A stretch of DNA of 52,806 nt from Myxococcota bacterium (GTDB taxonomy: Bacteria > Myxococcota_A > UBA9160 > UBA4427): positions 1-52,806 of the forward strand of contig JANQEL010000069.1 in the NCBI GenBank assembly GCA_028278345.1. Reading direction: 5' to 3'. Numbering within the stretch: the stretch's first letter is position 1; every line of letters starts with the position of its first letter. The notes beneath the pieces were generated by a model. That model had not been told where the DNA came from and ran no database searches. It saw only the letters and a list, made by a program, of their open reading frames with translations. Both the position numbers and the translations under genes were made by a program. Of the stretch, positions 20,401 through 25,315 are shown piece after piece.

Positions 20401-20696
20401 GCCAGGTGAGCCTCGATCGCGACGATCCGAAGTTCTTCGAGAACGATGCCCACCTCTACATCCTGCGCTCGGATCTGCGGCTGTTCGAGCACTGGGAAGG
20501 CACGGTCGAGGGCCGGATGCTCGACATGCCCGATCTCGACGAACGTAGGAGCGGTGCACTGATCACCGTGAACCGCTACCTCGGCGATCACTTCAAGGTG
20601 GGCGTGGGGTACAACTTCACCGACTTCTCGGAGGACCTCACCGATCTCGACTACGACGATCACGGTTGGTTCCTGAACATGGTGGGGACGTTCTAG
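5466..20696 (+). CDS. Giant DUF11/SdrD-B/OmpA surface protein with C-terminal barrel
   Basis: This single 5076-residue frame shows, in order: a long signal peptide (cleavage near ARAQ, residue ~48); about 16 DUF11-type Ig-like repeats (about 50-2765, each with a Y.ITV.N.G...A..D.LP core); SdrD-B/Cna-B-like domains (about 2770-3010); one more DUF11 repeat (about 3050-3175); another SdrD-B-like domain (about 3180-3260, KVFDDRNADGAQDEGEAGL); a cryptic OmpA-like segment; three OmpA-like domains (about 3452-3572, 3615-3735, 3762-3882); a beta-rich linker; and an outer-membrane barrel (about 4184-5076) ending in Phe. OmpA-like domains usually bind peptidoglycan and DUF11 repeats build fibres, so a self-anchored giant envelope protein is inferred. 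The TTG start has GAGG five bases upstream. An ATG at 5535 would give a shorter signal peptide. The c-di-GMP riboswitch controls it. Its biological role is unknown. Confidence 0.9.
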   Translation: MKRPTQHHPNARHERGSLLASWSMGWCLRLALAACLWVAMGASPARAQTVPPGCPSSLGTADLIDHDFTVSFCELCSVGTVNIVIKNPTQAPDDVHLSQIVVREDLRSSGLTYVAGTTTFTGTNVTAPAVVEPVVGGTNGSVLTWTLDPGFSLEDDPPGLGNRESLAIEFDVVRHSSLDEEGLINASRSIEAEIDAEPSCSPGNTITDSTGIETLPLREPEPDLSKGGRNIDAAQGGYSNAVYAHENDDVIWRIRVRNDGDAPLQDVLFDDSIVPGNYLFDWACDDEGDAEAAAGGASPAGCVNLGGVTTIDDFDPRAAFGGAANPYIVAPAGGSGFYYFVGRVTDSCTNRDNTVDDGEWGCQVDTPAGGITLTSTGDDAGDDDDPLRTLSVASGVDIDVAYTGLDTAQPMGATGLVTITIDNNSNGTIKGETGGLRLNHVLPPEYVIDPTYTPTISMDPRYGSYDGMIDTIAWTNPQPGTVPLVSADPADPLANTDLDFLLTSSTVHPDFPDQIHMIRHGDEVTITFRTVLIDPTYYDLTANIDVREEAPGSSPPNTDPTESFAISSTTEMWWEEFCTATLHNDVVVDNDTAVPEDLDVNMVGAELLFILTSTGDALPLTVELTNNGGHRADDYFAYVTFGEAMVVSSVPAGCSATTNPPAMPNWVLPADLPATASVYVCDRGAIAPGATETLAFEVVKNTAASFDDDLTFRADVIGEITLSDSTPLWFPTPLARGDGITDRANNYSIDALRARVVGYDLLKSQAANCSENNPPPGSPDDEIEIGEECSFSIESGGWFGFETPGFTYIAVQNIQVVDEIPDGQGYISSTDPLLTSTSAIAGVSLNPPPSPLDEGFFDWTFNTVVPGERITERDHWFRVDAVTRLLNDPIDTSAPPNEHAAQSSNVLTSTFEAVFFNTLIPGEETFTLGPSTIGYPREVHRRVDLTVTEPNLTVTKEVCNETLYGSGAACTNFVDLADDGDAFDTYVYRIMVTNEASSGGVPRAPAYDVTVTSIADPSDQLFVELLTGDGVDNDGDALVDGADAGGEGTITDNVLENSNPAQVIASHTHSDALLQIDAGDSVVLYYRVDPLDDVAPLETLTNTVSASYDSLEGASGSQSAPLGNNGEAGGARQYTSASDDATIQIIPVEVDPKRVIATSNSALETPPTPQPVSIGEEVEFELRTFIPVAQLRDFTIRDELPAGTRCVEAPDVDLDAAPYAAAGFSPGGNFTPTCTDTEVIWNFGDQTVTMGGGGGTRFDFAIDFIARVDNIAANQEATTITNGGTATTVEVRYIDEDDNLVVIPIDEANLVVREPVIDLVKTFSVVEADADDIPRVTVVATNNGTATAYNPRILDDLAAIGLSYEGDIQGATPPTADVVTFGADQPLFSWAPGFGIGPGASVTFSFEVGVATLVRPLTEHDNTIQADWTSLPATTTALNSGGTIGPDGSATGMRIGALPNAADPLNDYEAEADATLPVPGLTITKTDLTPALDPEIGAHKSFEVRIDLPEGMTENLVLADSLDTGAVSYVLSHNADFDITYVFTDIATINGLAPIEGAFTAVPADATSGTATWTIGNVVTLTEDDVATSTIDPSIVITYAARINNDLVTDVGDSLQNSAEISYTNGDTGLPETMSDTTPAIMATEPNLTSTKASSNATLGKDPDDPIAFGDTIEYVLTYVNGGDATAYDLNIVDTLPPELTFDPTFVPTAAINGIPVVGFVALPSGPVSGPLTWGRDNGDETLDIPAGGFLQITYHTELTTPTPDPETIQNTVWGDWTSLDGVSTYERTGNGCPVTTDPDDYCFGPALAVDTTDPVLPPDPLLKENTQSEAAVGEAFTYRITVPATPYDFPIYDARIIDDLSASGADLRFLSVAKISGSGSWTPVNSGSDTNLVIEDTTTGIDIPAMEQIVVEITVVLEDTPGNTSGATFSNTAWYFWNWFDDDPASERPGNAGTTAAMTIVGPDTVTVEKSGPATMTIGTAESFTLNAQNTGTGPAWNLRLVDQLPNGVTGGTCDIAPANLQAQVFDSLGTTPVSPVLVEGVDYTATFVGAPTCELTIEAVTATAVVGATERLIVSYETTLDIGSDDGATLTNVAGATRWYSADGSNPATVGDRRVFNRVLTDGTVGALDHEDAHSTTGELPLYQFELTVANVTQGVDPATVATPGDTLRYRVYIENTGSLPMSNFRMLGELDALNGGPHFVPGSLTIVSAPVTSDTSNTDPTGGTHGTGIVDVRGLDLPNMNDTAVIEYEVTLAAVIADGTVLGHQQDLIANGSTFATSDDPNVNGAADPLVPGDEDITEITIDSMPVFQVEKVSTDLDGDPLVLLAGERLRYTITVKNVGTDDATDATIRDAIPVNTQYVAGSTTLNGMAVADGPGSTPPFATPMAIYAPEDATPGAMRADASATITNVATLVFDVTVDADVVVGTVISNQAFVSAVAGGVVDTPSDDPDTAVPDDPTRDVVGDVPLLFASKDAVLQTDAGTIGVVDPGDVLRYTIVVYNNGSDPVTAVELQDNVPANTTYVADTTFLNGIAVGQPDGGTSPLIAGIPISSSDLTPPLPASGMGVLTPGASATVTFDLQVDAGTPPGTLISNQATVTSTEAANLLTDGDGNPSTGPEPTVVVVGAGQQLAITKQVSVVGGGAAVAGAELEYVVRVDNLAAVPASDVVITDDLDMPVAGQLNYVAGSATLNGATAGVSVVGSLITADYSTLNGPLAVGGSVVLRFRATLDGSLAIGTNVTNTATVYWNAATQSQSASVSIAVGGMPGVGTLNGALWHDSDFDDAFGGAETALSGWLVDLYRNGVLVQSVTADGAGLYTMTGLLPNDTSGDTYALRFRAPDAGTGTASLGFASSVYTNGPQEISDLVVAGGSNLLALNLPIQPNGVVYSAIERTPISGARLVLERDGGVVLPSSCFDDPDQQGQVTRGDGFYKFDLNFSSGVCPSPADYVLRVSYAGSGFVSGESQIIPPTSSPSTSAFDVPACPGGADDAIPGTAAHCEIQDSALAPPTSVPATSPGTRYHTYFTLDNTAAPGSAQIFNNHVALDPSIDSAVGLSKTTPLVNVKVGELVPYEITLINGLGSEIPDLRIVDRYPAGFRYVEGSARIDGEESEPVVDGLELTWSDLTVEASGQRTLQLLLAVGAGVSEGEFTNRAQALSSSTAVPLSGEASATVRVVPDPDFACTDVFGKVFDDRNADGAQDEGEAGLSGVRLVTPRGLAATTDAHGRYHITCAIVPRDGRGSNFALKLDARTLPSGYRLSTRPVNLKRATRGKALRMNFGATIDRVVSLDLVDAVFRPGSTLVREQWMPRIDLLLEELSKGPSILRLSYVADVEDAGLVERRLAAMREQIESRWTDETLRIETDVFWRLGAPATESTGERIQREAWDVLTSPFDSARSIGAGSAVERQQPSDSDFTAWAQDEARIAEERGDQLSEREVATDAFETVKLKNVVPPIHFASGEAQIPSSTIETLRILLEGMRHLDNVRIHLTGHSDTQPLSPELAARYGDNEGLSRERAGEAAEFIQRELALGPDSISYEWTGDAFPLASNDNEPGRARNRRVEIEVWYDEARKDVAVEDVVTREDVRRIKVCRSETVCKMRFREGHARRARVKNLIAPLRYGEQGVGELGPFVGQISRALEDLSNKQNVTVRLIGYTDDAPLADRAKRIYGDHLALSKARSRRVALALLDALQTDGVRVESDGRGATRPVASNADALGRALNRRVEVEFWYDDPLQELPDEPVVCPDAGDAEWIAQVYEPAWGRIAPLPLIDGEATIPDGYLDDLRRALDDVAGRTRPRLRFVGYTNNERLDRRTAQVYGDDIGLSAARARRVMEAVQADLGLEADQVEHEGRGYVYSNDVVNGGFIEGNTSQVAVQVVYDEAAVLDDLEGVSITPITREITPRSPLDLNVMRISVDGEPIDDPGRSHADIARCTDVALSQADVQFRFDALSSERRLSVTIESGVVAGLAGEGTAAGAATARFRMDSNYPHFIARAEVRIFEQGDSLRGKPLAIVPIDADGTAEWQPDAAPFASPKRELVFVLRAYDSEERFDETAPQSLWLVKSAMSPLFGGTVGEPGAGGTAVVAPFGDPNAVFAGYGESGPLLTNIPLDSAGTVTVHGSSVPEGHRVWIAGRPVPVNEEGEFVAEAILPSGLHTVEVNIQDEEGRGDLFLRDLELPKDDWFYVGFADVTLSLDDTNGARERLEGENALFDSDEWAEGRLAFFLTGKFADDWKLTASADTREGSIDDLFSNFLDKSPDALFRRLDPDYHYPTFGDDGTVEELAPTMGKFYVKLSQDENHLLWGNFGVGYRDNELALVERGLYGGNLHAESNDTTSFGEKRYSFDGFAADPGTIRGRDELRGTGGSLYYLRHRDLLNGSETLRIELRDKDSGLVTGVVDLRAGIDYDIDYFQGRILLSEPMASTVADELLVRSDGLSGHEAWLVAQYEYTPGFSELDTLSTGGRAHAWLGDWVKLGLTANRNDDDAAESELYAADLTLRMTSQSWLKLQAGRSEGQLSFASSSSDGGFDFEGGGDLGLANTDAYGYRADLSLDFADWFPSARGRADVYAQLLDAGYSAPGLTTLNDVRQFGGNLLIPFTPWLNLRAKADHSEEDDGLETTTAEVDVETAITEEVTLSAGVRRDERTDRSPVVPETQEEGERTDAVVQAEYDPGDRWRSYVFGQTTVEATGDREKNWRGGAGGEVMVTERLSAEGEASHGELGPAAQLGTNFQKSEHTNVYLTYALDNEQGANGVHTRKGSLVGGANSRLSDSASVFMENRYQHSKPETGLMQAVGMNLTPAERWSVGANLEVGTLKDRRTSAETERTAASASVGYHFDAASVSSGIEFRYDDIERPDASDDDRTSWLFRNSLRVKLSEDWRLLGKFNHAMSHSSLGDFFDADYTEAVVGFAFRPVENDRLNALAKYTYFYSFPTADQANSSGLASASFVQKSHVLALDASYDITKIWTLGGKYAYRSSQVSLDRDDPKFFENDAHLYILRSDLRLFEHWEGTVEGRMLDMPDLDERRSGALITVNRYLGDHFKVGVGYNFTDFSEDLTDLDYDDHGWFLNMVGTF

Positions 20697-21397
20697 TCGA
20701 TCTCGGCGAAGTCCCGCTCGAACGTCCACTTCCCTCGACGCGTCTCGCGCTGGAGACTCGCATCGAGCAGCGCCAGGAACTCGTCGCGCGGCACCTCCTT
20801 CGCGCCGAAGCGTTCGAGGTGTTCGGTGTGGACCTGGCAGTCGAGGAAGTCGAAGTTCCAGGCCTCGAGTTGTCGCACGAGGTGGACGAAGGCGACCTTC
20901 GAGGCGTCGCTCGCGCGCGAGAACATCGATTCGCCGAAGAACGCGCTGCCCAGCGACACGCCGTACATGCCGCCCACGAGAACGCCCTTGCGGAAGGCCT
21001 CGACGCTGTGCGCGAAGCCCAGCTCGTGCAGGGCCTCGTAGGCCTCGACCATCTCGTTCGTGATCCAGGTGCCGTCCTGCCCGGGTCGAGGCACCTCCGA
21101 GCAGGCTCGGATCACCTCCGAGAAGGCGGTGTCCAGGCGCACCTCGAAGCGGCGCCGCCGCAGGTTCTTGCGCAGGGTCCGGTTCACCCGGAGATCCTCG
21201 AAGCGCAGCAGCATCCGGGGGTCGGGGGAGAACCACAGGATCGGCTTCTCGTTGAACCAGGGGAAGATCCCGTGGGCGTAGGCGGAGAGCAGCCGCTCGG
21301 GGGCGAGATCGCCCTCGATCGCGACCAGCCCCGTGGCGGGGTCGGCCCCGCGCGGGTCGGGGAAGGGGTAGGCGGCCTTGATGCGCTCGAACAGCAC
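20693..21397 (-). CDS. aat: Leucyl/phenylalanyl-tRNA--protein transferase
   Basis: This 234-residue Aat moves Leu or Phe from its tRNA to the N-terminus of proteins beginning with Lys or Arg, marking them for ClpS/ClpAP (Leu/N-degron pathway). Family motifs are plain: GIFPWF near residue 43, LWFSPDPRMLL, GTWITNEMVEAYEALHELG, then AHSVE and GSAFFGESMFS, followed by LDCQVHTEHLERFGA. Length is normal for the family. The start is GTG. It is convergent with the giant surface-protein gene, and the two stop codons share the palindrome CTAG (20693-20696), so there is no room for a terminator between them. It appears to be a single-gene unit. Confidence 0.97.
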   Translation of the reverse strand: MLFERIKAAYPFPDPRGADPATGLVAIEGDLAPERLLSAYAHGIFPWFNEKPILWFSPDPRMLLRFEDLRVNRTLRKNLRRRRFEVRLDTAFSEVIRACSEVPRPGQDGTWITNEMVEAYEALHELGFAHSVEAFRKGVLVGGMYGVSLGSAFFGESMFSRASDASKVAFVHLVRQLEAWNFDFLDCQVHTEHLERFGAKEVPRDEFLALLDASLQRETRRGKWTFERDFAEID

Positions 21398-21699
21398 GCG
21401 TCGCTCGCTGGATGACGTAGCGGGGGGTTCGCTTGACCGGCTGACGGCCTGCGCCTACAGTCGCAGGCCAGGTTCGATAATTCAACGGGACGATTTCAGG
21501 CGCTTGCAGGCCCGAGGACCTCGGCGAGTCACGTTTCGCGCGACTCGCAAGCTCCGCCGACGTGCTAAGTGCCCTCACCAATGAGTCTGCTCGAGACTCG
21601 TGCGCCGTGGCGGCGGCAGATTGCGCAACGACTCCGGCTTCCGCCGGGGCTCGCGCAAACACATTCACGAGACCGGCTCATCAACCGAAGAGCGAAACC
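21398..21699. promoter_or_regulatory. Divergent intergenic region between aat and the PLP enzyme
   Basis: This 302-base gap must hold the promoters of two divergent genes. The only clear structure is an 8-bp inverted repeat, GGCCTGCG/CGCAGGCC at 21446-21469, with GATAAT shortly after it (21476-21481) resembling a -10 box. No convincing -35 at proper spacing and no recognisable SAM-type riboswitch were seen, although one would fit a methionine-pathway gene. An in-frame extension of the downstream gene to 21562 has no protein-like character. Confidence 0.35.
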
Positions 21700-22887
21700 A
21701 TGAGCAAGAACCCATCCAAACGAGGGGAAGCCACTTCCGCGGTGCACGCGGGCGAGCTGCGACAGCAGGAAGCCAACGCGATCACCACCCCCATCTATCA
21801 GACCAGCACGTTCTGGTTCGAGAACAGCCAGGAAGTCATCGATTACCAGGAAGGCAAGAGCAACCGCGAGGAGTACGGGCGCTACGGCAACCCGACCTGG
21901 CGCGCGGTCGAGCGCAAGCTTTCGGAGCTCGAAGGCGGTGAGGAGTCGGTCCTCTTCGCTTCGGGGATGTGTGCGGCCACCACGACCTTCATGGCCCTGC
22001 TTCCCGCTGGCAGCCACCTGATCGTGACGAGCGATTGCTATCGCCGCACGCGTCAGTTCATCGACCAGTTCCTCTCGCGCATGGGCATCGAGGTGTCGGT
22101 GATCGAGCCCGGCAGCACCGAGGCGTTCAAGCAGGCGATCCGGCCGAACACCGAGATCTTCTTCACCGAGTCGCCGACGAATCCCTACCTGCGCGTGGTG
22201 GACGTGCCGGCCGTCGTCGAAGTGGCGAACGAAAGCGGGGTCACGGTCATCATCGACTCGACCTTCGCCACGCCGGTGAACCACACCCCGCTGGAGGACG
22301 GTGCCCACCTCGTGCTCCACAGCGCGACGAAATACCTGAGCGGCCACAACGATCTGCTGGCGGGCACGATCACGGGCAACCGCGATCAGGTCGAAACCGT
22401 GCGCAAGGCGTTGGGCGTGCTGGGTGGCATCATCGACAGCCACGGCGCGTGGCTACTGCTGCGCGGGCTCAAGACCCTCGCGATCCGCATGCAGAGTCAC
22501 AACACCAACGGCATGGCGGTGGCGAAGTACCTCGAAGACCACCCGAAGGTGCGCCAGGTCTGGTATCCGGGCTTGCCGAGCCATCCCGACCACGAAGTGG
22601 CGGCTGCGCAGATGAGCGGCTTCGGGGGCGTGGTGACCTTCGAGATCGATACCGATCTGCAGGGGGCCATCCGCTTCGTCGATTCGACGCGCATTCCCTA
22701 CCAGGCGCCGAGTCTCGGCGGGGTGGAGTCGTTGATCGAGCTGCCGGTGACGATGTCGTTCTGGGACTATCCGCCGGAACAGCGCAAGGAGTGGGGCATC
22801 ACGGATTCGCTGGTGCGCTTCGCCTGCGGGATCGAGCACCCCAACGATCTGATCGCCGACCTCGATCAGGCGCTTGCGATGGTTTAG
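21700..22887 (+). CDS. Cystathionine gamma-synthase-type PLP enzyme
   Basis: This 395-residue member of the Cys/Met-metabolism PLP family (fold type I, MetB/MetC/MetZ group) typically uses an activated homoserine with cysteine or sulfide. Signature features are YGRYGNPTWRAVE near residue 65, the cofactor-stacking region ASGMCAATTT, the Asp of IIDSTFATP, and the PLP lysine K211 in HSATKYLSGHNDLLAG. That spelling, with GHNDLLAG, is closest to cystathionine gamma-synthases, including plant-type ones. The C-terminal substrate loop APSLGGVESLIELP supports a gamma-replacing enzyme. The start at ATG 21700 (MSKNPSKRGE) fits the family N-terminus. MetB versus MetC/MetZ substrate preference cannot be fixed by eye. 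A small unknown gene follows three bases after the stop. Confidence 0.88.
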   Translation: MSKNPSKRGEATSAVHAGELRQQEANAITTPIYQTSTFWFENSQEVIDYQEGKSNREEYGRYGNPTWRAVERKLSELEGGEESVLFASGMCAATTTFMALLPAGSHLIVTSDCYRRTRQFIDQFLSRMGIEVSVIEPGSTEAFKQAIRPNTEIFFTESPTNPYLRVVDVPAVVEVANESGVTVIIDSTFATPVNHTPLEDGAHLVLHSATKYLSGHNDLLAGTITGNRDQVETVRKALGVLGGIIDSHGAWLLLRGLKTLAIRMQSHNTNGMAVAKYLEDHPKVRQVWYPGLPSHPDHEVAAAQMSGFGGVVTFEIDTDLQGAIRFVDSTRIPYQAPSLGGVESLIELPVTMSFWDYPPEQRKEWGITDSLVRFACGIEHPNDLIADLDQALAMV

Positions 22888-22890
22888 CAG

Positions 22891-23262
22891 GTGGCGTTGC
22901 ACGAGTTCATCGCTTCGTACGTGATCGGTGTCGCAGACACCGATCGCTGCGGCGTGCACGAACTCGTGCCCGCGATCGCGAGTCGCCGGGACGATGTTTC
23001 CGAGAGCGAGGTGGCGCTCGCATGCCGTGAGGCGTGCGCGGCACTCGTTCGCGCGGAGCACGTGCGTCTCGAGATGACGCCCGCGGGTGCCGATCGGCCG
23101 GGGCGCGACGGCTATACGCCCGTCGCGATCGACGACGCTCTGAAAGTCTTCGATGACGAAGCATCGTGGCGCTTCCCGAGCGATGCGCACCCGCGCTACT
23201 GGCTGGTCGCCACCGACGCGGGACGTGCGGCGTACATCAGCGAAGACGTGGTTTCACTCTGA
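22891..23262 (+). CDS. Hypothetical protein, 123 aa
   Basis: This small, probably cytosolic acidic protein has no signal peptide or membrane helix. The GTG start lies three bases after the PLP enzyme's stop, so the two are likely one transcript. It reads as a compact alpha/beta domain with a Cys pair around ADTDRCGVHEL and a later CREACAALV helix. It ends with LVATDAGRAAYISEDVVSL. I do not recognise the family. The good codon usage and tight spacing favour a real gene. Its last bases overlap the most plausible start of the DUF922 gene. Confidence 0.65.
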   Translation: MALHEFIASYVIGVADTDRCGVHELVPAIASRRDDVSESEVALACREACAALVRAEHVRLEMTPAGADRPGRDGYTPVAIDDALKVFDDEASWRFPSDAHPRYWLVATDAGRAAYISEDVVSL

Positions 23263-23933
23263 AGTCGGGGCGACGACACGCTCGCGCTCTCGCATGCGCA
23301 GCCTTCGCATGGACGTTCGCGTTCGCCTGCGCATCGACGCACGACGACACCGCCGAGCGAGCTCCAACGCTCAGTGCGAGCGCAACGATCGCACGCGAGG
23401 GCATCGCCTATCGCCAGCTTCGCGCCGATGACTTCCGTGCCCCCTCGCTTCCCCGCCACCTCGAGCGACGAGGCAGCCATACCGCCGGCTACTTCTGCGG
23501 CGCGATCTCGGGCGGGGAAGGCCTCGAGCTCGATATCGTGCAGATGGGCGACGCCTGGACGGTCGCGATCCTCGACCCCGCCTTCCGGGCGCGAATGAAC
23601 CCGCGCTGCTCCTGGCTCGATCGTGAACTCGGTCGCAGCGAACGTCGGTACGCCCTCGAACACGAGCAGGTGCACTTCGCTCTGCTCGAACTCGAAGCGC
23701 GAAGGCTCAACGACGAACTCCGCGCATTGCGGATCGACATCGAATCCCCCGACGACGCGGCGGCCCGTGCGAAGGAAGCCGTCGACCGCCTGCTCGATGC
23801 GGCGAAACAGCGCTACCTCGAAGCCAGTCGACGCTTCGACGCCGAGGCTTCCCACCCCTCGAAGCAGGCCGCCCAGACGCGTTGGCTCGAAAGATCACGC
23901 GAAAGACTCGAGACGTTTCCGGCCTCGAACTAG
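23259..23933 (+). CDS. DUF922-family lipoprotein, putative zinc peptidase
   Basis: The protein has a lipoprotein signal peptide followed by a DUF922-type domain with EHEQVHFALLELEARR, a HExxH metal-site motif (H135-E-Q-V-H139 by the start chosen here), which suggests a zinc-dependent envelope peptidase. Activity is not proven for the family. The C-terminal third is a charged helical region. The start is uncertain. The frame runs open to a GTG at 23166, but that gives a basic, non-protein-like leader. A CTG at 23259 overlapping the upstream TGA (CTGA) gives an ideal lipoprotein signal of about 23 residues with lipobox AFAC (Cys24). I chose the latter, accepting a rare start codon. Confidence 0.68.
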   Translation: MKSGRRHARALACAAFAWTFAFACASTHDDTAERAPTLSASATIAREGIAYRQLRADDFRAPSLPRHLERRGSHTAGYFCGAISGGEGLELDIVQMGDAWTVAILDPAFRARMNPRCSWLDRELGRSERRYALEHEQVHFALLELEARRLNDELRALRIDIESPDDAAARAKEAVDRLLDAAKQRYLEASRRFDAEASHPSKQAAQTRWLERSRERLETFPASN

Positions 23934-24079
23934 CCCGCCCCTACGTCGAAGCCAAACCGCTGGCATGTGGTTCCCGGCCGAAGAAACGCGATGAAGACGG
24001 GCATCGACGGCGGGCCGTTTCGGTTGGCTCGCGGGTCTCTCTTTTCGGATTCTGCCCTACAAGGAACGGAGACGCGTGA

Positions 24080-24709
24080 ATGAGAGGCGGTGCGTTCGCA
24101 ACTGCAGCATTCACTCTGATCGCGGTAGGCGTCTCGTGCGGAGGTGCGGGGGGCACGAGATCTATTTGCAACTCAGTGTGTGACGAAATCAGCGACTGCG
24201 GCGACCTGGCACCACTCGGTCTGACTGACGAGCAAGACTGCCGGCATCGATGTAAACAGGCGCTGGCAGATGCGGAAGACCGCTCGGTGCAGTGCCGGGC
24301 CAGCGTGGCCGACAGTCTGGACTGCGGAACCGATTATGCTGGCGACGATGCATGCGACTACCTCGCACCGTACTTTGAGACTTTGATCACAGGACGCTGC
24401 GAAGACGAAGCCAAAGTCTCCATGAACGCCTGCTTCGGAATCGGCGATCTCTGCGATGCCCTTTGTCAGCAGATCGACGCCTGCGATATCGCGAATGGAT
24501 TGTACTCGAGCTGCGTCGGGGTATGCCGCTTCTCTCCCCTGGGTTTGTACAAATCGACTGCCTGCCGAGAGGAGTACGTCGCGTGGTTCGAATGCATCAC
24601 GGGTGTCAGCTGCGATGAGATGGGAACACACATGAACATGAGCCAACTCGGAGGAACGCCGAGTTGTTCGGACGAACTCAGCGCGTTGAACGCTGCTTGT
24701 GGCTTCTAG
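24080..24709 (+). CDS. Cysteine-rich lipoprotein
   Basis: This 209-residue protein has a short signal peptide ending in GVSC (lipobox Cys at 20) and 21 cysteines in total. Motifs of the form C-x3-C-x5-C recur (CNSVCDEISDC and CDALCQQIDAC), indicating a duplicated disulfide-bonded module. No catalytic motif is seen. Such Cys-rich lipoproteins are numerous in Myxococcota, where most have no assigned role. The ATG has GGAG about ten bases upstream. The gene looks less GC-biased than its neighbours (codons such as TTG, TGT, AAA, ATT are more frequent), which may mean relaxed selection or recent acquisition. It stands alone between a DUF922 lipoprotein and a convergent PilZ-type gene. Confidence 0.75.
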   Translation: MRGGAFATAAFTLIAVGVSCGGAGGTRSICNSVCDEISDCGDLAPLGLTDEQDCRHRCKQALADAEDRSVQCRASVADSLDCGTDYAGDDACDYLAPYFETLITGRCEDEAKVSMNACFGIGDLCDALCQQIDACDIANGLYSSCVGVCRFSPLGLYKSTACREEYVAWFECITGVSCDEMGTHMNMSQLGGTPSCSDELSALNAACGF

Positions 24710-24752
24710 TTGACGCTGCCACCTGCGAAGGCAGATCGACAATCGGGAGGAA

Positions 24753-25223
24753 CTACCCGGTCGTCTTCTCGTCGCGCTCCGCGCACAGCTTCTCGAGTGC
24801 CGCACGCAGTTCGCTATCGCGCTGGGCGAAGCGCAGGCCCATCCCCAACATCGCCGTGCTGAAGCCCGGCCCGACGTTGTTCGAAACGACCTCGACCTTG
24901 GCGCGCAGCTCCTCGCCCGTCGCCTTCACGAACACCACGACACCGAACTTCGACCCCACCTCCGCCGCGAAGGGCGTACTGATGAAGAGCCCGATCGGCC
25001 GGATGTTGAACATCGTCGACTCGAGGAGTTCCTTCTCGTCGCGAAAGTCGATGCGGATCTGCGTCAACCCGCGCCCACCGAGTCGCGGATGATCGGGGAA
25101 GGCCTTTCGCAACTTCGCCGAGAGATCGAGCCAACGCTGATACTCGATGGGCGTGATGCCCTCGGTCGTGCGCCTCTTGTTCAAGGCGACGACTTCTCGC
25201 AGCATGTCCTGGGGCGTGGGCAT
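24753..25223 (-). CDS. PilZ-like domain protein
   Basis: This 156-residue cytosolic protein has a helical N-terminus (about 1-48) and a PilZ-like beta-barrel (about 52-140). The first c-di-GMP motif is intact as R57-IDF-R61 (RxxxR). The second, normally (D/N)x(S/A)xxG, reads N73-I-R-P-I-G78, with Arg at the Ser/Ala position. The remaining strands (GLFISTPFAAEVGSKFGVVVF and a late GMGLRF) fit the PilZ fold of the myxobacterial TIGR02266-like group. It may bind c-di-GMP weakly or act as a non-binding adaptor. Start is at 25223, with no strong alternative. A link to the c-di-GMP riboswitch upstream of 5466 is suggestive only. Confidence 0.65.
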   Translation of the reverse strand: MPTPQDMLREVVALNKRRTTEGITPIEYQRWLDLSAKLRKAFPDHPRLGGRGLTQIRIDFRDEKELLESTMFNIRPIGLFISTPFAAEVGSKFGVVVFVKATGEELRAKVEVVSNNVGPGFSTAMLGMGLRFAQRDSELRAALEKLCAERDEKTTG

Positions 25224-25315
25224 GCTCGTTCTATCGGCACGACGCGGCTGGTAATGAGCCGGCGCGGATATCAGCGGCTAGAAGGAGCCATCCGCGCCTG
25301 GAAGAGCCTTCAGCG

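Noticed and set aside
21398-21699. SAM-type riboswitch ahead of the cystathionine gamma-synthase-like gene
   Set aside because: I looked for SAM-I, SAM-II and SAH consensus elements and saw none. Only a simple inverted repeat is present.
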